Shown here: one piece after another, positions 1 to 5,011 of the stretch
Layout: every line of letters begins with the position of its first letter
Position numbering within the stretch: position 1 is the stretch's first letter
Source of the DNA: Acidobacteriota bacterium
Lineage (GTDB): Bacteria > Acidobacteriota > Blastocatellia > Pyrinomonadales > Pyrinomonadaceae
Direction: 5' to 3'
DNA: 6,652 nt
Assembly (NCBI GenBank): GCA_020199975.1
Contig: JAIVJP010000073.1
Span: forward strand, 1-6,652
The notes under the pieces: generated by a model
Seen by the model: the letters and a program-made list of their open reading frames with translations, nothing else
The model's database searches: none
Told to the model about the DNA's origin: nothing
Made by a program: the position numbers and the translations under genes

Positions 1-280
1 GCGCAGCGGGCGGCAGGGGCAACTGAGACTTCGTCGATGAAAATTTAACTCACGGACAAAACCCCGATCCACGGTCGCCCGCTAACGCGGGCTGGTTTGA
101 ATTAATCTGTTCGTTGACCTGGGGTTCCGCTGCGCTCCACCCCAGGCTGACGCCCCGCCTATCGCGGGCTGGTTGAATTCATTTTTCGTTGACGATGCTT
201 TTATGGTTTCGCCCGTTCACGCCGCTCTAAACTTTTGGCCTATGCCGATAGCTCTTTCAACTTCCAAAATTCCTACCAAG
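1..280. other. Gene-free left end, mostly repeat
   Basis: No convincing complete gene lies here. A + strand frame is open from the window edge to a TAA at 46-48 (15 codons, ending SSMKI); it could be the tail of a gene lying to the left, but 15 codons without a recognisable motif cannot establish that. From about 77 to 193 the sequence is a composite of short palindromes (separate entry). The stretch 194-280 shows nothing I can interpret. A frame opening with TTG at 235 runs into the Mrp gene, but it is more likely untranslated upstream DNA because a promoter lies inside it. Confidence 0.5.
77..193 (+). repeat. Composite interspersed palindromic repeat, copy A
   Basis: Three GC-rich palindromes lie in a row. 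A perfect 6-bp stem GCCCGC/GCGGGC spans 77-92 with loop TAAC. An 8-bp stem CCTGGGGT/ACCCCAGG spans 118-146. A 5-bp stem CCCGC/GCGGG spans 154-168. A direct repeat is superimposed: about 30 bp beginning GCGGGCTGGTT and ending TTCGTTGAC occurs at 87-118 and again at 164-193 with small differences. The 118-170 part reappears inverted at 2031-2070. Short GC-rich palindromes in intergenic DNA recall REP/BIME-type elements of other bacteria. No transposase or other mobility gene is present here. Function is unknown; being upstream of mrp it is unlikely to end a message from inside the window. Confidence 0.7.
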
Positions 281-309
281 TCGACATTCCACTTCCGCTC
301 CGGCATAAT
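281..309 (+). promoter_or_regulatory. Predicted sigma-70-type promoter of mrp
   Basis: A -35 hexamer TCGACA (281-286) and a -10 hexamer CATAAT (304-309) are separated by exactly 17 bp. Each matches the TTGACA/TATAAT consensus at five of six positions. Transcription would begin near 315-318, leaving a leader of roughly 23 nt before the ATG at 340. The promoter falls inside the possible N-terminal extension from TTG 235, so it also argues for the later start. This is a prediction by eye from the E. coli consensus. Confidence 0.55.
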
Positions 310-339
310 TCATTTTCAACCGAACTTGCTTATAAAACC

Positions 340-1422
340 ATGTCCCAGTTAACCGAACAACTCATACTCGATGCCCTGCGCCAGATCCAGGATCCGGATC
401 TGCACAAGGACATCGTCACGCTCGGATTCATCAAAGATCTCAAGATCGAAGGGGGCGCTGTTTCGTTTCGCATCGTGCTGACAACGCCCGCGTGCCCGGT
501 GAAGGAAGAGATGGAAGGCGCGGCGAAGGAACTTGTAAGCGCTATTCCGGGTGTGCAGTCGGTCGACGTGAAGATGGACGCCGAAGTGCCCAAAGGGCGC
601 GGCATCGGAGAAAAGGTTTCCGTGCCGGGGGTTCGCAACATCATCGCGGTCTCGTCTGGAAAAGGTGGAGTGGGCAAATCTACGGTGGCCGTCAATGTCG
701 CGGTGTCGCTGGCCCTCGACGGCGCACGGGTAGGTTTGATGGATGCTGATGTGTATGGCCCTAACGTTCCCATCATGTTGGGCGCCAGCGAGGCGCGCCC
801 GGAAGTGGACGTTAACAAACTTATTCCGATTGAGGCTTACGGCGTCCGCATAATGTCGATGGCCTTCCTTCAGCCCGGCGATAAACCGATGATTGTCCGT
901 GGGCCCATCCTGCATGGTCTAGTGAAACAATTTCTTTCGGACGTGAAGTGGGGAGAGCTGGATTACCTGGTCGTCGACATGCCGCCGGGGACGGGCGACG
1001 TTCAGTTGTCGCTGGCGCAACTCGTTCCGGTGCAAGGAGCCGTGCTGGTCACGACGCCACAGGACGTGGCTATCGCCGATGTGCGCCGGGCACTGCGGAT
1101 GTTTGAAACCGTAGCCATACCGATTCTGGGTGTGGTTGAAAACATGAGCTACTTCATTGCGCCGGACACCGGCAACCGTTACGACATTTTTGGGGAGGGC
1201 GGGGGCGAGAAGCTCGCCGCGATGTACGGTGTGCCGTTCCTCGGTTCGATTCCACTGGGAATTGGAGTGCGCGAAGGCGGCGATAAGGGTGTGCCCATCG
1301 TAGTCAGCCAACCCGATTCCACGCACGCTCAGGCCTTCCGACGCGTGGCCGAGGAGGTTGCCAGACAGGTCTCGATCGAGGCAATGAAGCCTGAACTTGT
1401 CGTTTTAGGTAAAGGTCAGTAA
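340..1422 (+). CDS. mrp: Mrp/ApbC-family Fe-S cluster carrier ATPase
   Basis: Mrp/ApbC proteins are cytosolic P-loop NTPases that bind and hand on Fe-S clusters. This 360-residue protein has an N-terminal MIP18/DUF59 domain (about 7-80, with the conserved Cys52 in TTPACPV). The ParA/MinD-like ATPase domain follows, with the deviant Walker A GKGGVGKS at 107-114, DADVYGPNVP just downstream, and DMPPGTGD at 213-220. The motif ENMSYF (267-272) is present, but the CxxC that usually follows is replaced by APDT (274-277). Cys52 is the only cysteine in the protein. I chose ATG 340 over TTG 235 because homologous proteins begin close to the DUF59 domain and a promoter lies at 281-309; no clear Shine-Dalgarno is visible. 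The next gene is an A-type Fe-S carrier, which supports a role in cluster delivery. Family assignment is secure; the biochemical role without the CxxC is not. Confidence 0.93.
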   Translation: MSQLTEQLILDALRQIQDPDLHKDIVTLGFIKDLKIEGGAVSFRIVLTTPACPVKEEMEGAAKELVSAIPGVQSVDVKMDAEVPKGRGIGEKVSVPGVRNIIAVSSGKGGVGKSTVAVNVAVSLALDGARVGLMDADVYGPNVPIMLGASEARPEVDVNKLIPIEAYGVRIMSMAFLQPGDKPMIVRGPILHGLVKQFLSDVKWGELDYLVVDMPPGTGDVQLSLAQLVPVQGAVLVTTPQDVAIADVRRALRMFETVAIPILGVVENMSYFIAPDTGNRYDIFGEGGGEKLAAMYGVPFLGSIPLGIGVREGGDKGVPIVVSQPDSTHAQAFRRVAEEVARQVSIEAMKPELVVLGKGQ

Positions 1423-1441
1423 GATGAATTTGGAAACTTAG

Positions 1442-1491
1442 ATTGCCGATTAAATTTGAGAGGACAGTAGATTCGGCGATAAATCGGCAAT
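1442..1491. repeat. 10-bp perfect inverted repeat around promoter
   Basis: ATTGCCGATT (1442-1451) and its exact complement AATCGGCAAT (1482-1491) are separated by 30 bp. The left arm lies just upstream of a candidate -35 box and the right arm overlaps the candidate -10 box. A GGCAATT tandem repeat (1486-1492 and 1493-1499) overlaps the right arm. This could be a two-site operator or an RNA hairpin in a read-through transcript from mrp. The sequence does not resemble the IscR site consensus that I know. Confidence 0.5.
1456..1483 (+). promoter_or_regulatory. Candidate promoter of the A-type carrier gene
   Basis: TTGAGA (1456-1461, five of six to the -35 consensus) and GATAAA (1478-1483, four of six to the -10 consensus) are 16 bp apart. 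Transcription would begin about 45 nt before the ATG at 1534. The boxes lie between and over the arms of the inverted repeat at 1442-1491. The mrp gene ends at 1422, so the carrier may also be read from the mrp promoter. Confidence 0.35.
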
Positions 1492-1533
1492 TGGCAATTA
1501 ATGATGGAATTTATTTTGAGGGAGATTTAAGAC

Positions 1534-1923
1534 ATGTCTACACAAGCAGCGCCTACCGGAACACCTGCGGCTACAACTGCAGCCCCGACTATTACGCTGA
1601 ACGTTACAGAGCCGGCCGCTCTCGAGATCAAGAAGTTTATGGCCAGTGAAGAGGGACTTCCCGATACGTCGGGACTGCGCGTCCGCGTCGTACCAGGCGG
1701 TTGCTCTGGCTTCCAGTACAGCCTGAATATCGAAGAGGAATCGCGTCAGGGCGACTTCGTTCTCAATGAACGGGGCGTGCGCCTGTTCGTCGATATGTTC
1801 AGCGCTCAATATCTGAACGGGGTGCAGATCGACTATGTGACCGGGGTCATGGGTTCTGGCTTCACGTTCACGAATCCCAATGCAACAGGAAGCTGTGGCT
1901 GCGGCACTTCCTTTACTGCTTAA
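1534..1923 (+). CDS. HesB/IscA-family A-type Fe-S carrier, ErpA-like
   Basis: A-type carriers receive Fe-S clusters from a scaffold and transfer them to apo-proteins. The 129-residue product carries the complete ligand set: Cys57 in GGCSGF and Cys121/Cys123 in the CGCG motif near the C-terminus. The spacing from the first to the second cysteine is 64 residues, the same as in E. coli IscA (35, 99, 101) and ErpA. The first 18 residues are a low-complexity Ala/Thr/Pro-rich extension not present in the short E. coli proteins. The start is supported by a GAGGGAGA Shine-Dalgarno at 1518-1525, 8 nt before the ATG. It lies 111 bp after mrp on the same strand and is followed by a terminator. Whether it corresponds to IscA, ErpA or SufA cannot be decided from sequence alone; no iscU, iscS or suf genes are in the window. 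Confidence 0.93.
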   Translation: MSTQAAPTGTPAATTAAPTITLNVTEPAALEIKKFMASEEGLPDTSGLRVRVVPGGCSGFQYSLNIEEESRQGDFVLNERGVRLFVDMFSAQYLNGVQIDYVTGVMGSGFTFTNPNATGSCGCGTSFTA

Positions 1924-1951
1924 GATATCAAAAGGCGCGGTGCATGATTCG

Positions 1952-1990
1952 GAAGGCTGGGCGGTCTGTTATAGACGCTCGGCCTTCTTT
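1952..1990 (+). terminator. Intrinsic terminator after the A-type carrier gene
   Basis: GAAGGC (1952-1957) pairs with GCCTTC (1982-1987). Pairing continues inward through GGCG/CGCTC-type pairs with two G-U wobbles and one bulged G, then GTCT (1964-1967) with AGAC (1973-1976) around a GTTAT loop, giving a stem of about 15 bp. It is followed by TTT and then CGT, so the T-tract is short. Position 29 bp after the stop codon fits a terminator for the mrp/carrier region. Confidence 0.6.
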
Positions 1991-2030
1991 CGTATATTGC
2001 GCAAGCTTGTGGCGCTGGGATCTTTTTCGT

Positions 2031-2070
2031 AGCCCGCGATAGCGGGCGAGCCTGGGGCGTGAGCCCCAGG
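2031..2070 (-). repeat. Composite palindromic repeat, copy B (inverted)
   Basis: Two perfect hairpins stand side by side: GCCCGC/GCGGGC with loop GATA (2032-2047), and CCTGGGGC/GCCCCAGG with loop GTGA (2051-2070), a GNRA-type tetraloop if transcribed. The reverse complement lines up with 118-170 of copy A, sharing CCCCAGGCT, then a CGCCCGC-like block, then TATCGCGGGCT, with shorter spacers. It lies between the upstream terminator and the acetyltransferase start, ending 34 bp before that GTG, so it would be in or near the 5' leader of that gene. Confidence 0.7.
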
Positions 2071-2104
2071 ACACTCTTAGTGAGGTCATTCTGAGTTTCC
2101 AGCG

Positions 2105-2575
2105 GTGAACATAGTTCAAGCCCAATCACCCGAAGACATCGATCGCGCGCGCGAATTGTTCGAAGAGTATGCGGCCGGGCTGGGAATAAATCTCTGCTTT
2201 CAGAATTTTGAAAAGGAACTTGCGGAACTCCCGGGGGAATATGTTCCGCCGACTGGCCGTCTGTTCCTCGCTTTTGATGGGGATCAGATTTCCGGTTGCG
2301 TAGCACTGCGAGGGCTTGGCCAGGGCGCGTGCGAGATCAAACGACTCTACGTGCGGCCAGAATTTCGTGGGAAGGGTTTAGGACGTGAACTAACCGAAGC
2401 GGTAATTGACGCGGCGCGGGAGGTTGGTTACCAGCGGATGCGCCTCGATACGTTGCCAGGCGAGATGGACAGGGCGATCGCCATTTACCTCTCGCTGGGG
2501 TTTCGAGAGATCGAGGCCTACTACCATAATCCGGTTGCCGGGGCGACATTCATGGAGCTGCTGCTCGAGCGCTGA
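2105..2575 (+). CDS. GNAT-family N-acetyltransferase
   Basis: This 156-residue protein is a single GNAT domain, which transfers an acetyl group from acetyl-CoA to an amine. The acetyl-CoA pyrophosphate loop is clear: RLYVRPEFRGKGLGREL at about 80-96, with the R-G-K-G-L-G core at 88-93. Motif B (AIYLSLGF, 126-133) and a closing FMELLLER strand follow. The N-terminal helix region (8-42) carries no recognisable substrate signature, so the substrate is unknown. The start is GTG at 2105: an in-frame stop at 2081-2083 leaves no upstream choice, and the next in-frame ATG lies inside the domain. The Shine-Dalgarno is weak. It is isolated, with the terminator and repeat copy B upstream and a strong hairpin downstream, so it is probably transcribed alone. 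Confidence 0.88.
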   Translation: MNIVQAQSPEDIDRARELFEEYAAGLGINLCFQNFEKELAELPGEYVPPTGRLFLAFDGDQISGCVALRGLGQGACEIKRLYVRPEFRGKGLGRELTEAVIDAAREVGYQRMRLDTLPGEMDRAIAIYLSLGFREIEAYYHNPVAGATFMELLLER

Positions 2576-2593
2576 AGGCGCGGCAGAAGGTAG

Positions 2594-2629
2594 CCAGGGG
2601 CAGGCGCGCCTTAGCGCTGCCGCCCCTGG
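2594..2629. other. Strong GC-rich hairpin after the acetyltransferase gene
   Basis: CCAGGGGC (2594-2601) pairs perfectly with GCCCCTGG (2622-2629). Past a bulged A, GGC (2603-2605) pairs with GCC (2619-2621). Past a bulged T, GCGC (2606-2609) pairs with GCGC (2614-2617) around a CTTA loop. That gives 15 base pairs, nearly all G-C. No T-tract follows on the + strand (ATCTTGACC), so it is either an untypical terminator, an mRNA 3'-end stabiliser or another dispersed palindrome. It begins 18 bp after the stop codon at 2573-2575. The rest of 2630-2772 shows nothing convincing. Confidence 0.6.
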
Positions 2630-2772
2630 ATCTTGACCGATATAGACACCAGCCCAGAACAGCAACATTCCTAACGGAGCACTACCCAAAGTCCTGCTCG
2701 CTTGCTCAACTAGCACACTTGTGCCAAATTCTACGAGCTATCAAACCGAAAACTTCTGGAGTCAATAGACTG

Positions 2773-3108
2773 ATGCCGAAGATTGAAGCAGAGACTGCAA
2801 ACGGAACCGTGGCCTTCGAAGCGCCCAAAGGCAAGAAACTAGTGTTGGCCGTGGAGGATGCGGGCATCGACATTCTCCATCGCTGTGGAGGTAATGCGCG
2901 CTGCACAACTTGTCGGGTGGAGATTCTCGCGGGAGACCCCGGCGAAATGCGTGAGCTCGAGCGCAATCGCCTGGCCATGGAATCAGAACTCGCCGACATC
3001 GTGCGTCTTTCCTGTCAGATACACATCAATGACGATTTGAAAGTTCGGGTAATCAACCAGGTCAGCGTGAGAGGAATGGACGCCGGGCCTCGACCGCTGG
3101 AAGACTAA
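2773..3108 (+). CDS. [2Fe-2S] ferredoxin
   Basis: This 111-residue protein is a small soluble electron carrier of the Fer2 fold. The four cluster ligands are Cys38, Cys44, Cys47 and Cys81, arranged C-x5-C-x2-C-x33-C in the segment RCGGNARCTTC and later LSCQ. The C-x5-C spacing is that of adrenodoxin/Isc-Fdx-like ferredoxins rather than the C-x4-C of plant photosynthetic ones. ATG 2773 is preferred over TTG 2719 because the fold begins directly at PKIEAET and GGAG at 2758-2761 lies 11 nt upstream; the 18 residues gained from the earlier start look like noise. After the last fold strand there is a short tail (about 97-111, ending PRPLED). No reductase or oxygenase partner lies beside it, so its redox partner is unknown. 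Neighbouring Fe-S carriers could mature it. Confidence 0.88.
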   Translation: MPKIEAETANGTVAFEAPKGKKLVLAVEDAGIDILHRCGGNARCTTCRVEILAGDPGEMRELERNRLAMESELADIVRLSCQIHINDDLKVRVINQVSVRGMDAGPRPLED

Positions 3109-3408
3109 CCTCACCGCAGAAAAAAGTGTGCCGGCAGCAGAGCGGGCAAAATCGCCAGCTTGCAAATGCTCTAACATTCAACCTTGAACTGTCCATTCAA
3201 GGTGAGGAAATTTGCAGGTTGGGAAGGTGGGCAGTATCAACCATCTTGGTGCGGACGAGGCACCGTCAGATCACCAATATGAAACTACCGGCTTTTCGAC
3301 ATTATTGCGTCTCAAGAGCGTCTGGGTGTAATCTTCGCGGGTAATTCCAACAATTCAAGTGAATTCGGCAGATCAGCTGTCTGTCCCAATTAACATTTCG
3401 GAGGGCCT
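3109..3408. other. 300-bp gene-free stretch with structured elements
   Basis: I see no convincing gene here. It contains the nested stem at 3155-3222 (separate entry), a GGTGC/GCACC stem at 3248-3264, and AATTC/GAATT around AAGT at 3352-3365. A weak promoter candidate is TTGCAG (3212-3217), 17 bp, TATCAA (3235-3240); another is TTGCGT (3305-3310), 18 bp, TAATCT (3329-3334). Both are only partial matches. The stretch ends in GGAGGG (3400-3405), the ribosome-binding site of the next gene, so much of it is probably the promoter and 5' leader of the membrane protein/dismutase unit. No known riboswitch was recognised. Confidence 0.5.
3155..3222 (+). other. Nested two-stem structure, possible leader or small RNA
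   Basis: The outer arms 3155-3167 (CCAGCTTGCAAAT) and 3210-3222 (ATTTGCAGGTTGG) pair over all 13 positions, with two wobble pairs that would be G-U if the + strand were transcribed. Inside, ACCTTGAA (3181-3188) and TTCAAGGT (3196-3203) form a perfect 8-bp stem with a CTGTCCA loop. Internal-loop spacers are 13 nt on the left and 6 nt on the right. The structure begins 47 bp after the ferredoxin stop. No T-run follows 3222, so it is not a standard terminator. It could be a regulatory leader, a protein-binding site or a small RNA. Confidence 0.4.
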
Positions 3409-4212
3409 ATGCTAATCGAGTCAACTGTTCATCTCCCCATCAGTCTGGCTATATTTCAGGACATCTTTCACGCTCCCAACAGCGAGGCGTTCCTGAGGAT
3501 TTTCCTTCGCTGGGCACACTTCGTCGCAGGTATCACCTGGATCGGGTTGCTATATTTCTTTAACCTCGTAAACGTTCCATTTCAGAAAGCGCTTGATCCG
3601 GATACCAAGAAAAAGGTCAATCCAGATCTTCTATCGCGGGCACTCTGGTACTTCCGTTGGGGCGCAGTCGTCACGGTGCTGGTGGGACTGGCATACTTCG
3701 CGATGTACACGCTCAAAGGCGATGTGAACAACGCGAACACGATTGGCGGCGGCGATATCAACCTCTGGTGGGTTCTGTTTGCGTGGCTAACGTATCCGAT
3801 CGTTTTGTTCATCGTGGAATTTCTGATCATCAAGAAGGTGGCGGCGTTAACCAAGGATGGACGACTGTTCGCGATCGTGATGCTCGTGCTGGTGGCGATA
3901 ATTACCTGGGGCCTGGTGAAGTTCTTCGTCGGAATGCTGACCGCCGGTGGCGAGAGCTGGGCCAGCAACAAGACCATTTCGATTGGCGTTGGTGGTGCTT
4001 ACGGCATGCTCATGATGCTAAATGTTTGGGGCATCATCTGGCCGAACAATAAGCGGATTATAGCGGCTACGGCCGGCACGGGGCCGGCGGCGCCGCCGGA
4101 GTTGGCTCGCCAGGCTTTTCTCGCATCGAGAACGAACGCCTGGCTGTCGCTTCCAATGCTCCTGTTCATGGGCACATCACACGGCGACTGGGTAATCTTC
4201 GGCAAGAACTAG
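3409..4212 (+). CDS. PuuD/urate-oxidase-N-type membrane protein, no cytochrome domain
   Basis: This 267-residue integral membrane protein resembles the N-terminal membrane domain of PuuD, the cytochrome-linked urate hydroxylase family (Urate_ox_N, formerly DUF989). Diagnostic segments are FLRWAHFVAGITWIGLLYFF (29-51), GGAYGMLMMLNVWGIIWPNN (195-214) and SRTNAWLSLPMLLFMGTSHG (240-259). Hydrophobic spans lie near 33-55, 80-101, 117-142, 153-177, 192-212 and 244-257, so about six membrane helices. His37 and His258 are candidate haem or active-site residues. Full-length PuuD ends in a cytochrome c domain; this protein stops at TSHGDWVIFGKN and has no CxxCH. ATG 3409 has GGAGG four nt upstream. It is followed after 19 bp by superoxide dismutase with a strong ribosome-binding site, so the two are probably co-transcribed. 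No other purine-degradation gene is nearby, so urate as substrate is uncertain. Confidence 0.78.
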   Translation: MLIESTVHLPISLAIFQDIFHAPNSEAFLRIFLRWAHFVAGITWIGLLYFFNLVNVPFQKALDPDTKKKVNPDLLSRALWYFRWGAVVTVLVGLAYFAMYTLKGDVNNANTIGGGDINLWWVLFAWLTYPIVLFIVEFLIIKKVAALTKDGRLFAIVMLVLVAIITWGLVKFFVGMLTAGGESWASNKTISIGVGGAYGMLMMLNVWGIIWPNNKRIIAATAGTGPAAPPELARQAFLASRTNAWLSLPMLLFMGTSHGDWVIFGKN

Positions 4213-4231
4213 AAGTGGTAGGAGGTGAGCA

Positions 4232-4873
4232 ATGAGTTCAGCAGATTCTTACAAGGCCAGACAGTTTAATCTCAGCGGTTTGAAGGGCATTTCGGACGAG
4301 ACGTTGGAACTGCACTTCAAACTCTACGAAGGCTACGTCAAAGAAACTAATAACCTGACGGAAAAAATTTGGCAGTTTATTCAGGATGGGAAAGTCGATC
4401 AGGAAGAGATGCCGGCCTATTCCGAGTTAACGCGTCGCCTCGGTTTTGAATACAACGGAATGGTCCTGCACGAGTACTATTTCGAGAATCTCAAGAAGGG
4501 CACGGGCACGGGCGAGCCGGGGCGCTCATCCAAATTTCTGAAAGCGGCGGAAGCGAGTTTCGGCGGCTACGACATCTGGAAGGCCGATTTTGAGGGTATC
4601 GGGAAGATGCGCGGTGTGGGCTGGGCCATCTGTTATGAGAACCCCGCTAACCACCGGCTTTCAAATCACTGGATCTCGCTCCATGAAACAGGCAATGTCG
4701 CCGGCTTCAATCCCATACTCGTGATGGACGTTTGGGAACACGCTTATCTGCTCGACTTCAAAACTGAGCGGCCCAAGTACATCGAAGCGTTTTTCTCCAA
4801 CATCGACTGGAGCGCTGTCGAGGGTCGCGTGTCGCAAGGCACCCCCGTACGGAAACAAGCGGCGAAAAACTAA
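4232..4873 (+). CDS. Fe/Mn-family superoxide dismutase, non-canonical subtype
   Basis: Superoxide dismutase converts superoxide to oxygen and hydrogen peroxide. The 213-residue protein has both family domains and all four metal ligands: His28 (LELHFKLY), His80 (MVLHEYYF), and Asp166 and His170 in MDVWEHAY. Differences from the E. coli enzymes are clear. The gateway H-x3-H-H-x2-Y-V becomes H-x3-Y-E-G-Y-V, one residue shorter. The position four before the second ligand is Gly76, as in Mn enzymes, rather than the Fe-type Gln. The usual Gln146 region reads SLHETGN, where His151 may take the outer-sphere role. The residues before the Asp ligand are Val164-Met165. Metal specificity is therefore unclear. 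The start is firm: AGGAGGTGA at 4220-4228 precedes ATG 4232. There is no signal peptide, so it is cytoplasmic. It shares an apparent operon with the upstream membrane protein. Confidence 0.9.
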   Translation: MSSADSYKARQFNLSGLKGISDETLELHFKLYEGYVKETNNLTEKIWQFIQDGKVDQEEMPAYSELTRRLGFEYNGMVLHEYYFENLKKGTGTGEPGRSSKFLKAAEASFGGYDIWKADFEGIGKMRGVGWAICYENPANHRLSNHWISLHETGNVAGFNPILVMDVWEHAYLLDFKTERPKYIEAFFSNIDWSAVEGRVSQGTPVRKQAAKN

Positions 4874-5011
4874 TCGAGCAGGAGCTTTTAAAGTCCTCGC
4901 GCAGAAGCAATCCCCCGTCGTTATGCCTATGCTACGGTGTCCCGATAAATCTTTAATCAACAATTCGTTGTCGCAGGATATCTCGCGTGTCCAAAACCCA
5001 GACCACCTAAG

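Noticed and set aside
77..193. CRISPR array
   Set aside because: Only two imperfect repeat units are present, with self-complementary GC-rich modules and no regular unique spacers.
235..339. TTG-started N-terminal extension of Mrp
   Set aside because: It has no family resemblance, has a rare start codon, and contains a good promoter at 281-309.
349..915. Open frame on the minus strand opposite mrp, 188 codons
   Set aside because: It is entirely antisense to a secure gene, and its translation has an unnatural His/Arg-rich composition and no motif.
1442..1491. IscR-type operator
   Set aside because: The arms do not match the type 1 or type 2 IscR consensus known to me, so I call it only an inverted repeat.
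1443..1649. Small + strand open frame overlapping the A-type carrier start
   Set aside because: It runs out of frame through the carrier's promoter, ribosome-binding site and N-terminus, and shows no motif or own ribosome-binding site.
2719..2772. TTG-started extension of the ferredoxin
   Set aside because: The ferredoxin fold starts at the ATG at 2773, which also has a GGAG upstream; the 18 extra residues look random.
3126..3344. Possible small gene of 72 codons in the 300-bp gap
   Set aside because: It covers the nested stem structure, has no good ribosome-binding site or motif, and its composition looks like non-coding DNA.
4874..5011. Terminator or promoter between the dismutase and the kinase
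   Set aside because: The AGGAG/TCCT pairing near 4880-4896 is broken by mismatches, and no -35/-10 pair with suitable spacing stands out.
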